Shown in pieces: positions 22,421-34,163 of a DNA stretch of 64,000 nucleotides. Below the pieces are notes generated by a model. It searched no databases. It was not told where the DNA came from and worked only from the letters and a program-made list of their open reading frames with translations. The stretch's first letter is position 1; every line of letters starts with the position of its first letter. This DNA comes from Aplectana chamaeleonis (taxonomy: Eukaryota > Nematoda > Chromadorea > Rhabditida > Cosmocercidae). The translations under genes were made by a program, and so were the position numbers. Where the stretch lies: NCBI GenBank assembly GCA_029168955.1, contig JAPDOI010000150.1, forward strand, positions 62,001 through 126,000. The letters are read 5' to 3'.

Positions 22421-24835
22421 TCGAAAGATTCTTCGATATTGGGCCAACATCCATGGCTCCGTTCTAGTCCTTACATCTCGACAACCCGAAAACGACATTC
22501 CCTCTCAACTATGCAAAAACGCGATCCTACTCTACAAAGGGATGCTTTTGAATCAATCTGGCAGGCTGTTCGAAAAAGTCCGTCTTGGTGTACTTCATCT
22601 CACAGCCTATCAGCATTGTTGCTCAACGCATCAAACGGTTTGCTGAATGCGTAGCCCCTGTACGCCCTTCTTGCTGCCAAATATGGCCAGCCTTGTGGTC
22701 AGTAAGAAATGTAAAATGCCCTTCGTACACGAACTTTTGGAAATTTTTCATTGCCTCTACAAGCTGTAACGCTTCTTTCCCAGTTTGAGCGAAATTCTTC
22801 TCTGAGGAATTCAGTAATCTCTAACGGTGAACAATCGGTTTCTCTGTACCATCAGGAATTCTGCGTGAGATCATCCGATCCCATAATCGCATGCGTCAGC
22901 AGCTAGGGTTATCTTCTTCCAGAATTGAAGAGAGAGGCTGAGAATAAATGGAGAATGGGGCTACTGATTGAAAAAGATAGCTTATCTCGCCACTATTGAG
23001 CTCCAACAGTCTGCTTAGGGGGAGTGGCAAAGTTTCTTCTGCTGTGAGCGCGCCAGGGTGAGTTTTCTTTATATCTGGCTTTTTCGAAGGAATTGAGAGC
23101 TCGCACCTGGTAAGTGCTATATGTATAGGGTGGGTTCACTTTAGAACTGTTAATGAATCTTAAATTTCCTCCCTGAGGTTGGACTGTGCCTTTGAGGAAC
23201 TTTTCAAACAGAGGGCTATTTTTAGATGTTGTAGTTCAATCGACGTGCATAGCACCTCTGCCAAGCGCGGAACCTCAATTCGCTTGGATACGCGAGAAAA
23301 ATCGGGGTAAAACCCAAATACGCCCCCAGAAAAAGAAGATTGGTAGCACCCACGGACGAGCTCTCGACTTCAATGAGGATGTGCGATGGATTTCAATCAA
23401 AATCTGATTTTTTCTTCTTGCTGTTGCTCCAGCTTCATACTGCGACCTACCCCAGTGCGACGGCTGCGAATGACGTGATACAGTTCCGAGACAACTCGTC
23501 CATGAAATTACTGCTCTTAAAACTCACAATCTTCGAGTGATTATTCCATAACTAAGTTCGTAGCGGGTTCTGCGCGAATCTGTAGACACCGTTGCCATCA
23601 GCCCAAAATCTTTTCCAAGATAAGCAAAAAACTAGGAAGCCACTCTGAGGTTGAACTGTATTTTGAGAAACATCTATTGCCATGGAATTTCAGGCATCTG
23701 CTCGATTGCTGCTGGGAGCGATGGAGGAGGAAAATGAGCAGCATATTCAACCCCTCTGAACGCAACGCAAAAACACTCTATTTTGTGTTGTTCTTTTTTC
23801 TTGTTCATAATGGGGTATAGTGTTCTACGGAAATGAAGGTTTGGTAGCCAGTTATTGCGTGTTAGCAGAGTCTATGTAACTCGGCTAAAAAGAGTCTCAC
23901 TCGACTCAAAGCTCCTGCTGCGGCAGCTAAATATGACTATTTCTTCTATACCTAAACTAAACCCATTCAGACGTGCGGAAAACCTTGAAAATGACCATCA
24001 CGTTCGTGTCCAGCGCTTTGACTTAGCTCCTGTGGAAATTTTAGAGAACGGGAGTCGACTCGCGTAGCTCATGATACATTCTCCATCATGTGTATGTTCA
24101 CATCTTATTCTCATAGAAAGTCGGTAGATATTCGCAAAGTACATCGTCCTCGCAACTAATGGAAACTGCTTAAACATTGCTCTTGTGGGGTAACAAGAGA
24201 GGAGCGAAGATTCATCAGGGCTAGTAATTAACCTCAATTGTAATGACGGAGTATTTCACGGCTAGATGCGAACTGTCGCGACAGAAAGCGGGAGCTATAC
24301 AACTCTGCGTTTTTTCTCGAAGACGTAGCTCGTGACTGTCGCGAACTTGTTGTCGCGAACACTTTTTTCGCATGTTCTCAAGCCTGTAGTTTTTTAATAA
24401 AATTACGACAGCGCGGCAGGCAGCTCGATAAGAGGAACTACAGGAAACGCACCTGGGTGGGAGAGCGCAGGTTGTCACTAATTGCTTACGCTCCCGCTCA
24501 AAAATGTAGTGACATGATTTTTGTAGAATGCTGGACTGCTGAGATACTGCTAGCAAACCATTATTCCATTCGATGGTGTGGCTGAACCTATAAGAAGTCC
24601 TGCCGCAGTTTGTACTCACGCTCTTATGAAACACGTAGCGTGAGTTCAAATCCGGCGGCCATGTGCGGCTCTTGCTTCAGAAGATCAAAAAAGTAAATGA
24701 AGAGTGAAAGAAACAACTGCGCAAAGCAAATGAGGCAGAATATGGTATGGAGATGTAAAAATCAGGCAGGAACTCACGAGAGGAGGTGACGATTCACTGG
24801 TGAAAAAAGAATGCAAGGCGATAGAGGACAGTAGC
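22421..24835. other. Unassigned 2.4 kb with scattered repeat echoes
   Basis: Pieces at about 22895-22990 and 23440-23540 resemble parts of the 8756-8940 repeat (AGAGAGAGRCYGAGAAT, GAGACAACTCGTCCA). A - strand frame at 24221-24649 has no motif. Nothing here is supported as a gene. Confidence 0.35.
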
Positions 24836-27812
24836 ATGGCCATCAGGGGTGTGCGGCAATTGCCGTTTGCCGATTGCCGTTTGCCGTTTGCCGGCAATTT
24901 TTGGGGTTTGCCGTTGCCGTTTGCCGAAATTTCCATCTAAAACGGCAAATTTTTGGCAAAAATTTGTTGAAACCACAGGATTTGCCCTCACCGCGGTCTC
25001 TATGTTGGTGAAGCCTAGTTTTGACTGCATCGCTGTTGTTTTTCATCGCGGCGATTTTGCACCCGCTGCTGCAGCGATGTAGCAGCGGCAGCGATTCTGT
25101 TCACAGTGCATAGGCCCACGTATGATAGAAGAAATTCAATCAATCAGTGGAAATAATGGCTGGTATTCATCAATAACGCGTTTCGACTCGAAAACACTGA
25201 TCCTGCCATGTGAAAGGGTCAACGTTCACTAAACGAAACGTGTCATTCGCAGGCAATCGCTCCAACGCTGCCATTTTGGCCGCGATGGAGCGATGGCCAG
25301 CGACCATTGAGAATCGCTCTTCAAGCAGCGATGCACTAAAACATAGGATTTCGTCGCCGCGACCCAGCGATGTAGGACGTTTGCCACGAAGCGATCACAA
25401 ATGGAGCGGCTTTCCACTACGCGCGATGAAGATGGAACAGTTGTCCCTCGCATGGCCGCAGCGACCACCTACAGTCAAAACTAGGCTTGAGCGATTCGGA
25501 GCTGCTACAAATATATATTTTGACTAGTTCCAGCTTCTGGTTCCGGCTTATTCAATGTGTAATTGTACCCTTACAATAGGTAACTTATGAAAACATCCCG
25601 ACTGGGTAATCAGCGGAGTTCGTTCGAGTTCTAAATTGTTTGGGAGCCTCCAGATGTCTTTTTTTAATCATCAAATTCTTAACTCTTTAAGGATGCCAAA
25701 ATCGCAAAAAAACCATTTTCAGAGGCACACCGATTACCGTGAGTTCTAAGATTACGAAACCAAGTCTTATCGAAGCTGTAGCGCAAAAGCAGCCTTATTT
25801 AGAAATATGTATAAACCAGTGGAGAACTCGTGTATATAGGCCCACTTATCGACAGTTGGTTGGCTGATGGTAATAATTGGGACAGGAAAATCATCATTTC
25901 TGCAAACACTTTGCCCGGCTTTTTAAAAGTTGAACAATATTCACAGCTGTCATTAAAGGCAGCGGTCAGTAATACCTTCGATTTCGAGATCATTATCTGA
26001 AATGAAAAGTTGACTTAATGACAGAGCTGGGTTTGCTAGGAAAATGGTGTAAAGATGAAAAAATGAAAGATCTCTAATAGCAACGATTAAAACCGCATTC
26101 CTTTTTTTCACCAGAAGTCCAAGGGTTCGCGACCCATTGCAACAACAGTGTGGGAAACCGGCTCAAAACGAGCAACCAATAGCAATATACGGCCCGAAAC
26201 TTGAACGTGGTGTACTCGCTCCACCCACTTCTTCTGTAGCCACAGGGGAGGTGAGTGCGGCGGGTAAACCACATTCAAGTTTTGGGACCGTATGAAGCGA
26301 TTTATTGCTTGTTTCTAGCCAACACTGTTGCTGTAATTGGCCTCGTGCCAGTTTGTAGGTCGAATGCGCAGAAAGGGTAGAGCCCAAGAGCAGTCCAGCT
26401 CGCTAGCGCACTGCACGCGGCGCTTCAGCGAAGGAGTGAGCGCAGCGGACTTCCGTCGCGCGCGTCGCATGTACCAGTCAAACGTCCCTCATTCTGTGCA
26501 TTCGATCAGCATGCCCTTCGGAGCTCTTGATTTGAAAATTTGAAGGCTGCTTTTACCGTGAGCGCTGCATTCAACTAGACTAGTCTCACTCCATTCCTGT
26601 AACCTCACAAGGGTAACCATTCAATCGTAATTTGAAGTGAGCGAAATTGAAATCCCTGAGCCTACTACTTGCTGTTAACAGTAAAATTTTGACTCCGGTT
26701 ATAACCTTAACTGGGCGCTGCTGATCGCGGTGTAAACTGTCTTTCGCCATCAATCCCGACCAATCATCGCGTATTCACCCTTCTATTCGCACCTGATTGT
26801 GGTACCAGTATCGTCCGCAATCTCTGAGGTCGGCACACACTCCCATCGCACCAAGCTTGCTTACGGTTCGCTGATCGTCCCCGGATCGACTAGACTGGGA
26901 TGAGCCTTTCAGAAAACCCTTTGCAGGCCTGTCACATTTTGTTCTGCTCAAGAAGACGCTCATCTCTAGTCTAGTATTGATTTGTAGGGAAACTTCAACT
27001 GGAAAGGAATTAACAGAATTATTGTTGGCGTTGGAGAAGCTTACAGCTTTGTTGATCTTGGTAGTGATTTCTGATCACCTGAGGCTTTCAAGAAGCTTCT
27101 GATATACAGGAGTTTTCTTCCTGTAAAGGCTATTGAAACGTCAGTCTCATAGTAACTGGCAGATATTGCATGGAGTACGACATGATCAACAAGGAAGGGT
27201 TGCCTACATCAGATGGAGCTTCGGGATACACTTTTAATATGTTATGGGGGGGGACAGTGTCCCAAGATTTCACACTCAGAATCTGCTAAATGCCTCAGGC
27301 AGTCCCTAAAAAGGTCCAAATTCGAACAAGGCCAGAACTGCTCGGCCGAAGTGAGTTGAGCGGATCTACAGTTGAATGACCTTTGTGCATGCTCAGAATA
27401 GATTAGAGTTTGGGCAACAATGCATAATTTCTGATCTAAACAGAATCAATGCACCAAAATTTTCTACATCTATTCTGAACCCATCTAAAGGTAATTCAAT
27501 CGTTAAATCGGCTCTACTCGCTTCGTGCTTGATCAGGTTTTGACCTTTTTGGGGACTGCCTGGGGCATTTAGCAGATTCTGAGCATAGGATACTGGAACA
27601 GTGTCCTCCCCCTTGAACTCATTAAAATAGCATCCCGAAACTCCATCTGAAGTTGGCAGCACTCCCTTGTACGCAAATGTTGGTGTATTATAGCACAAAA
27701 CAGATTTTGCCGTTCGCCGTTTTGCCGTTTGCCGGTTATTTTTGGGGTTTGCCGCTGCCGTTGCCGTTTTCCGAAATTCAAAGTCCCTTTGCCGCACACC
27801 CCTGATGGCCAT
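24836..27812. mobile_element. Candidate hAT-type element, 2.96 kb, no transposase seen
   Basis: CAGGGGTGTGCGGCAA (24844-24859) and its exact complement (27789-27804) are flanked on both sides by ATGGCCAT. An 8-bp duplication and CAGGG-type ends are hallmarks of hAT transposons. Subterminal GCCGTTTGCCG clusters lie at both ends in the same orientation. The interior holds a nested MITE (25011-25488) and no frame with a transposase or BED-finger motif. One caution is that ATGGCCAT is itself palindromic. Confidence 0.7.
25011..25488. mobile_element. AGCCTAGTTTTGACTGCA MITE, copy 1
   Basis: The terminal inverted repeats are AAGCCTAGTTTTGACTG and CAGTCAAAACTAGGCTT. The interior is rich in AGCGATG and CGATGGAGCG motifs and is near-identical to 30113-30581. 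It is nested inside the candidate hAT element. Confidence 0.8.
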
Positions 27813-28272
27813 CGTTGATGACTTTGAATCAAGGCAGAGTCGTGGCCAGGCAAAGTGGGTCGCCAAAGCGCTCCTGGATATGTCAACAGCAGTGCTGTTG
27901 AGTAGTCATCAAGGTCACTACAAGCGGACGATCCTGTCAATGAAATGATATCGATGTTCTGGGAATTCGTAATCTGAGATGCACTTTGGGCAATGCAGGA
28001 TTCACAGGTTCGATAACGCCAAAGGTCAATTTTTTTGCAAGGCCGAGAAACTATGAATAGTTGACTGTTCTAGAAGAGCATAATTCACTTTGATATCTCC
28101 TACAATTCCTCCACTAAATTAACTTGTTAGGCAATTTTCGAGGTGCGATATTGCCTAAAGCATAAGATTTTTACTTCCTGAGGGCACGCAGGTGCAGCTA
28201 CGAGCACGAAGGCTACATTCAGAATATGGCTGTCCGCATGTGAAAACGTACCCGGAGCTTCGTGAAAGCAGC

Positions 28273-28737
28273 TTAAAGGCATCGTTCGCGCTGAAAATCA
28301 ATTTTCATTTTTCAAGCTCAATTTCATGATTGAGTCCGGCAGACCACACTGGTTAACTTTCGCGCGTCAAAAATGTTGCGCAATGAGGTTGGAAGGCGTC
28401 AAAGATGAAGATCCGCCACCAATTCTCACCAGTCATCTAGCACTTTTTCCTAGAATATTGGTGCGACCGTAAGGCAACATGAAAAATAGTTACGGCACGA
28501 ACTCTAAATGCAGAAAAACTCCGAAAATGACAATGACGAGGCCTCCAACAGCAGAAAAACTTTAAAAAGGAATTGGTCGCAAAATTCAAATTCGTATTTA
28601 CAATATGTTCCGAATCACTTTTTTTTAAATGAATGTTTTTCATGGGTCCCTTTGAAATTTTCGTTCACTAGAGAGGCCAAGCTACACAAAACCATGAAAA
28701 AATAATATACGGTTTTCTGGGCGTACGATGCCTTTAA
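28273..28737. mobile_element. TTAA-flanked MITE with TTAAAGGCATCG ends
   Basis: TTAAAGGCATCGTTCGC and GCGTACGATGCCTTTAA form the termini, 465 bases apart. The terminus differs from the GGCAGTG families and resembles the right end of 10179-10621. The interior is AT-rich and non-coding. Confidence 0.7.
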
Positions 28738-28819
28738 AGCGGAAGAGCGCTACACTAGGTGGACGGAGCCTGTTCTTATGCCCTGGGGGCGCACTGGTGC
28801 CGTTGCGAGCACAAAAACA

Positions 28820-29088
28820 CCTGTGCTTCTCTGGATCAAAATCCGGTCCGCAGTTGTGTCTCGACACGATTTGCGGGAGCACGCGCTCGAGTCAGACGAG
28901 TTTCCAGCGCCAAAGCCGAGTCGATGTGGCGTTTTTATACAGTTTTCTCCAATTTAGTTTAGTTTCCAGTTTTTGAAACCCACCGAGAGTCAACAGATCG
29001 GCAGCTGCGGCGCTGGAAACTCTTCCGACTCGAACCCGCAAAGCGTGTCGAGGCGGACCAGAACATGCCCAGGAGAAGCAAAGCACAT
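28820..29088. mobile_element. CTGTGCTTATCTGGG MITE, degenerate copy
   Basis: CTGTGCTTCTCTGGATC and AGGAGAAGCAAAGCAC replace the canonical ends. CCGGTCCGCAGTTGTGTCTC and the inverted GTGTCGAGGCGGACC behind them confirm the family. It is the most diverged of five copies in the window. Confidence 0.65.
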
Positions 29089-29195
29089 TAAGGATACAGT
29101 TGTCCGCATGAAAAAAAACGTACCCCAAAATTTCACAGAGACAGCTCAAAGCTGAAGAGCGCTACAGTTATGGGGTCCTTGAGAAAGATTGTAAT

Positions 29196-29500
29196 GAAAA
29201 AATTTCGAATATTTTTCAAAATTCCAATTACTGATTCTCGCGTCGCTGCAACGTGTGGAAAACCTAGTCTTAGACCCAGGTAACTAATTAGGTTTTTGAG
29301 CCCATTCAAAGCGATCTTTAGAGACCCATTTTTAGGTGCGATACGATCGATTGTACATATCACACCTAAAAGCGGGTCTCCAGAAGCCGTTTTGAACTGG
29401 CTAAAAAACCTAACTTGTCATTTGGGTTTAACACTGGCTTTGTGCACGTCGCAGCAACGCGAAAAGCCCCAATAAGAATTTCGAAAAAAAATTTGTAAAT
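29196..29500. repeat. Imperfect palindrome, ~150-bp arms
   Basis: TTCGAATATTTTTC, CGCGTCGCTGCAACG, GGTTTTTGAGCC and AGAGACCC on the left are matched by complements on the right in mirror order around about 29350. The centre reads GGTGCGATACGATCG. No coding frame is present. Confidence 0.65.
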
Positions 29501-29725
29501 TCAATACTGCAATCCTGGACTTTGAAATTTTGAGAGGATCACTTTCAATGAGGCGTTCTTCCGCTTGGAGCTGCGTTCATGGAATTTCGGGTGCATTCCA
29601 AAATGCGGACAGCCATATTATAGATGTAGTCCTCGAAACCGGAACTGCACCTTTGTGCCCTTAGAGCCCTAAAAAAGGCGCCGCCCACAAAGTGTAGCGC
29701 TCTTCCACTTGCAGCTGCGTCCATT

Positions 29726-30112
29726 TGCTGTTTTATACTTTAATCAAGAAATAATCGAAGATATTTAACGTTGAACAAAGGTCTGTAGAGCTCTGCTCAC
29801 GGTCGTGGTCGTTGTCTTCTACCGTGGGGGGGGAGGCTGAGGAAATCAAGCGATTGGGGTGGGGATCGGTCCAAAGTTGGATTGTATCACAACTCGAGCC
29901 GTAGCCTGCTCGAGAGCGCCATACGGCAGTGAATCGCCGTATATGGAAGGCAAACGGCAGATATAAGTCACACCCTTTGCCCATTATCCGTTGTCAAATG
30001 GCAGTTGTTCAGATTAAAAACAGAGCCTGCTGTGTTACAAACACCAGAACGTGTGAGCCAAGGGTATTTGGAAAAAATATGTTCTACTGAGAATTCTGGG
30101 AGCACTTGCCCA
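29726..30112. other. Unassigned spacer
   Basis: No feature was recognised. It contains CCGTATGGCGCTC-like and CGTATATGGAAGGC pieces and a GGGGGGG run at about 29825. Confidence 0.3.
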
Positions 30113-30581
30113 TAAGCCTAGTTTTGACTGCATCGTTGCTTTTTTTCATCGCAGCGATTTTGCACCCGCTGCTGCAGCGATGTAGCAGCGGCAGCGATTC
30201 TGTTCATAGTGCATAGGCCCACGGATGATAGAAGAAATTCAATCAATCAGTGAAATTAATGGCTGGTATTCATCAATAACGCGTTTCGACTCGAAAACAC
30301 TGATCATGTCATGTGAAAGGGTCAACGGTCACTAAACGAAACGTGTCATTCGCTGGCAATCGCTCCATCGCTGCCATTTCAGCCGCGATGGAGCGATGGT
30401 CAGCGACCATTGAGAATCGCTCTTCAAGCAGCGATGCAGCAAAACATAGGATTTCGTCGCCGCGACCCAGCGATGTAGGACGTTTGCCACGAAGCGATCA
30501 CAATTGGAGCGGTTCTCCAGCGATGAAAAAGGAACAGTTGTCACTCGCATGGCCGACCACCTGCAGTCAAAACTAGGCTAT
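30113..30581. mobile_element. AGCCTAGTTTTGACTGCA MITE, copy 2
   Basis: It has the same termini and interior as 25011-25488 with only small indels (for example a shorter stretch near 30510-30560). TA flanks both ends (CATAAGCC, GGCTATAGG), consistent with a TA target duplication. Confidence 0.8.
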
Positions 30582-30907
30582 AGGCGAACATGAACATACA
30601 AAAATGCGAAAATGGTTCAGCGGAAACAATATGGCTAAGACTTCCGAAACGCCGCGCTCGATTTGCATCGGAATCAGGGTCAAGCAGACCGTAGATCCAA
30701 CCCTTAACGGAGCTACGTTCACCCCAATGGTGACCGAAATTCAGAAAAAAAGTTGGAATTTTCTACGTTCTCCTATATATTCTTTGAATAACCTGGGAAC
30801 TAGATTTTTCTAGAAGAAACAATTTCGCATTTCTTTTTCTGATTTTTTCGGCATTAACACCAATGAGAAGTCTCGCGGCGTGTTTTCCATTCTTGCCAAA
30901 AATTGTT

Positions 30908-31190
30908 TACTGTGCTTATCTGGGCTAAATTCCGGTCCGTAATTGCGTCTCGACACGCTTTGCAGCCGCACGCGTTCGAGTCAGTCGGGTTTCCAGCGCC
31001 AAAGCCGACTCGATGTGGCTTTTTTATACAATTTTCTCCAATTTTTCTTAGTTTCAAGATTCCAAAACCCACCTAGAGTAAGCAGATCGGCGGCTGAGGC
31101 GCTGGAAGCTCTTCTGAGTCAGGAGCGTGCGGCCGCAAAGCGTGTCGAGACGCAATTGCGGACCGGAATTTGGCCCAGATAAGCACAGTA
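30908..31190. mobile_element. CTGTGCTTATCTGGG MITE, intact copy
   Basis: TACTGTGCTTATCTGGG and CCCAGATAAGCACAGTA enclose 283 bases and include a TA target duplication. The inverted arms of about 65 bases continue through CCGGTCCG, CAATTGCG, TCTCGACACGCTTTG. The middle carries GAGTCGGCTTTGGCGCTGG-like sequence and its partial complement. Confidence 0.85.
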
Positions 31191-31230
31191 CGTCCCCCCA
31201 AATATCCGAATGTTTTGAAAACTATGTACT

Positions 31231-31670
31231 ATTCTGTAAAAAAGGGGTCTCCCAAGCAAAAGTGGTTTGGTTCGCGTTACAAACGTTTCAACAAAAAGGG
31301 AACAATAGGGAAGTGGAATGAGGAGAGTGTACAAAATGAACAATATCCTCTAAAAAACTCTTTTCTTGGTCGAAACTTCTAAAGAGCGGAAACAAACCGT
31401 TGCGGTTCTGTATGAGGAAGTGATATATAAATATTTTATCGGCACTCACATAATCAAAGTCCTTTATGCAGCCAAAAGCGCTTCCTCATAGAGAACCGCA
31501 ACGGTTTGTTTCCGCTCTTTAGAAGTTTCGACCAAGAAAAGAGTTTTTAGAGGATATTGTTCATTTTTTGTACACTCTCCTCATTCCACTTCCCTATTGT
31601 TCCCTTTTTGTTGAAACGTTTGTACCGCGAACCAGACCACTTTTGCTTGGGAGACCCCTTTTTACAGAAT
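31231..31670. repeat. Long hairpin: 190-bp arms, 60-bp loop
   Basis: 31231-31420 and 31481-31670 are nearly perfect inverted copies, from ATTCTGTAAAAAAGGGGTCT to TATGAGGAAG. The loop contains TGATATATAAATATTTTATC. The arms end without an obvious target duplication. It is non-coding, and a transcript would form long double-stranded RNA. Confidence 0.9.
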
Positions 31671-32679
31671 TGTTCACTTTTTCTTGATATTACGCAGTAA
31701 TATCCCATGCAAATTTCGAAAAAAACCTCTTCATCTCCCGTTATATCAGTCCTCTTTCTGTGATCACAAGAATCAATGACCCAACCTGTTATAAAACTAT
31801 CTCAGAAAAATCACCCGATGTGGCTTGCGCGACCGATGTTCACATGATATAAGCTAATAAATGAGTGATATCCATGATATCGTTTTACATAATTCATTCA
31901 TGTTGATCGCGTCAGCCACAGCTGGCTACAACGGGTGTTATTTGCAACCTTCATGTTTTTCATACGTATCGAACGGGTCGGCCACGGTGATTCTCTCAAC
32001 CAACTCTGACAGGGGCCTTAGGCCCCGGTGATAGTTAGTCGCTCAGACGTAGCCAGCCCGGTCGATAATCATGAAAGCCTGCTGGCCTACAGCCGGATGC
32101 AGAATCTGCCCGCAGTTCTCCGCTTGCGAATGAAACTACATAACTCAAAACCTGCACAGTCAGAAACTACCTTCCAGTCCATTTGAACACTTTCACATTA
32201 GTGGAACAAAGCAGTTTTCCATACTAATTATTTCGTTTCCTCCGCTCCCATTCCTTCGCAGAACAGCCGCTTCGATTCCATGAATTTGATATGAAAAAGC
32301 TCTGCTGAGCTGCGAATGGAGATAGCTCTAACAATTTGTTTTTGAATTTAGATGCTGATAAACAACTACCATTTATTGCAGAAAAAACCAGTAGGCTGGT
32401 GAAGAGAAGATAGAGGGAGCACTCAAAATGGGATTGTCTGAATGGCCTCAGCGCGTTACGAAACAGAAGAGCAGCCTGGCGACATGACGTACATAATATC
32501 TCAAGCTTTCTGCACGCTATGCTTGTCATCAGCACACTTTTAGAAAGGTTTTCAAGGTGTTCTCGGACTCCTTCGCAAATTCCGAGGCATCCAGCACACT
32601 ATCTCAGACGGCTAGCGCAAAGCTCAAAACTCTTGCTCATTCTGTTGGGTAACCTGCACAAATTTCCGGATGACCAGTG
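31671..32679. other. Unassigned 1 kb
   Basis: No gene was recognised. GGGGCCTTAGGCCCC at 32014-32028 is a perfect short palindrome. The last part (from about 32640) already shows diverged GGATGACCAG pieces leading into the satellite. Confidence 0.35.
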
Positions 32680-32907
32680 ACGGGTCCGGGACTCCTAATC
32701 ACTCTACGGGGTGTCCTTCACAATTTCTCGGATGACCAGCAATCGGTCCCGAGCACCCGCCCACTCTCCGGGTTTCCACGACGTCCTGATGACGGCAGCA
32801 GAAGCTCGAACCACTTTTCACGACGTCCCGATGACGTCTTGGCAAGCCCATCAAGCCCGAAGCACTTTTCACGACGCCCCGCTGACGTCATCAGAAGCCC
32901 GAAGCAC

Positions 32908-33125
32908 TTTTGGGACTATCATAGACGGGGAGGGGCACCCACGATTCGCTCGTGGAAATGAATGGGAAACCTGACAAAAGATGTTCGATGCTGCTATCAA
33001 TCATTGTTGTTGATGAAGTTCTGTAGAAATACTTCGATTGATAGCGTTACAGATCGGTCGTTCATTCCATTTCTGACTTTAATCTTGAGTGCCCCCCCCC
33101 GTCTAGGATAGTCCCGCACTTTTCA
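32908..33125. repeat. Satellite spacer, copy 1
   Basis: It runs from GGGACTATCATAGACGGG to CGTCTAGGATAGTCCC, so its ends are inverted. Inside are TTGATAGCGTTACAGATCGG and an ATCAATCATTGTTG block. It is nearly identical to 33960-34163 apart from length changes in a C run. The inverted ends suggest a small element inserted in the satellite and then amplified with it. Confidence 0.75.
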
Positions 33126-33959
33126 AGACGTCCCGATGGCGTAATCAGCAGCCTGAAGCACTTCTGACGATGTCGTGATGACGTCCTCAGGAGCCCGAAG
33201 CACTTTCACGACGTCCCGATGACGTCATCAGAAGCCCCGAAGCACTTTTCAAGCCGTGCCGATGACGTCATCAGAAGCCCGAAGCACTTTTGACGACGTC
33301 CTGATGACGTCTTCAGGAGCCCGAAGCAGCACTTTTCACGACGTCCCGATGACGTCATCAGAAGCCTGAAGCACTTTTCAAGACGTCCCGATGACGTCAT
33401 CAGAAGCCCGGAAGCACTTTTCACGACGCCCCGCTGACGTCATCAGAAGCCCGAAGCACTTGACGATGTCGTGATGACGTCCTCAGGAGCCCGAAGCACT
33501 TTTCACGACGTCCCAATGACGTCATCAGAATCTCGAAGCACTTTTCACGACGTCCCGGTAACGTCATCAGAAGCCCGAAGCACTTCTGACGATGTCATGA
33601 TGACGTCCTCAGGAGCCGAAGCACTTTTCACGACGTCCCGATGACGTCATCAGAAGCCGAAGCACTTCTGACGATGTCGTGATGACGTCCCCAGGAGCCC
33701 GAAGCCCTTTTCACGACGTCCCAATGACGTCATCAGAATCCCGAAGCGCTTTTCACGACGTCCCGATAACGTCATCAGAAGCCCGAAGCACTTCTGACGA
33801 TGTCATGATAACGTCCTCAGGAGCCTGAAGCACTTTTCATGACGTCCCGATGACGTCATCAGAAGCCAAGCATTCCTGACGATGTCATGATGACGTCCTC
33901 AGGAGCCCGAAGCACTTTGACGACGCCCCGCTGACGTCATCAGAAGCCCGAAGCACTTT

Positions 33960-34163
33960 TCGCGACTATCATAGACGGGAGGGGGCACCCACGATCTGCT
34001 CGTGAAAATGAATGGAAAACCTGACAAAGATGTTCGATGCTGCTATCAATCATTGTTGCTGATGAAGTTCTGTAGAAATACTTCGATTGATAGCGTTACA
34101 GATCGGTCGTTCATTCCATTTCTGACTTTAATCTTGAGTGCCCCCGTCTAGGATAGTCCCGTA
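33960..34163. repeat. Satellite spacer, copy 2
   Basis: This is the second copy of the GACTATCATAGACGGG to CCCGTCTAGGATAGTCCC unit, about 1.05 kb from the first. Satellite units on either side are also arranged similarly, consistent with a higher-order repeat of about 1 kb. Confidence 0.75.

Larger units (their letters stand above)
28140..29725. mobile_element. Nested repeat cluster around a palindrome
   Basis: A family with GGAAGAGCGCTACAC, GTGCAG..ACGAGCACA and GGCTGTCCGCAT appears three times: 28140-28272, 28738-29160 and inverted at 29560-29725. It is interrupted by a TTAA MITE (28273-28737) and a CTGTGCTTATCTGGG MITE (28820-29088). Between the second and third copies lies a palindrome at 29196-29500. 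The outer arms and inner palindrome suggest one large foldback element that later received insertions. Confidence 0.55.

Noticed and set aside
24221..24649. 142-codon - strand frame
   Set aside because: It has no domain, no splice or start context, and a composition like that of neighbouring non-coding frames.
25953..26576. Possible further TTAA element (ATTAAAGGCAGCGGTCAG start)
   Set aside because: The start resembles the family terminus, but the proposed right end (ACCGTGAGCGCTGCATTCAA) is too degenerate to accept.
27393..27866. 157-codon - strand frame overlapping the right end of the hAT candidate
   Set aside because: It runs across the terminal repeat and out of the element and lacks any hAT or BED-finger motif.
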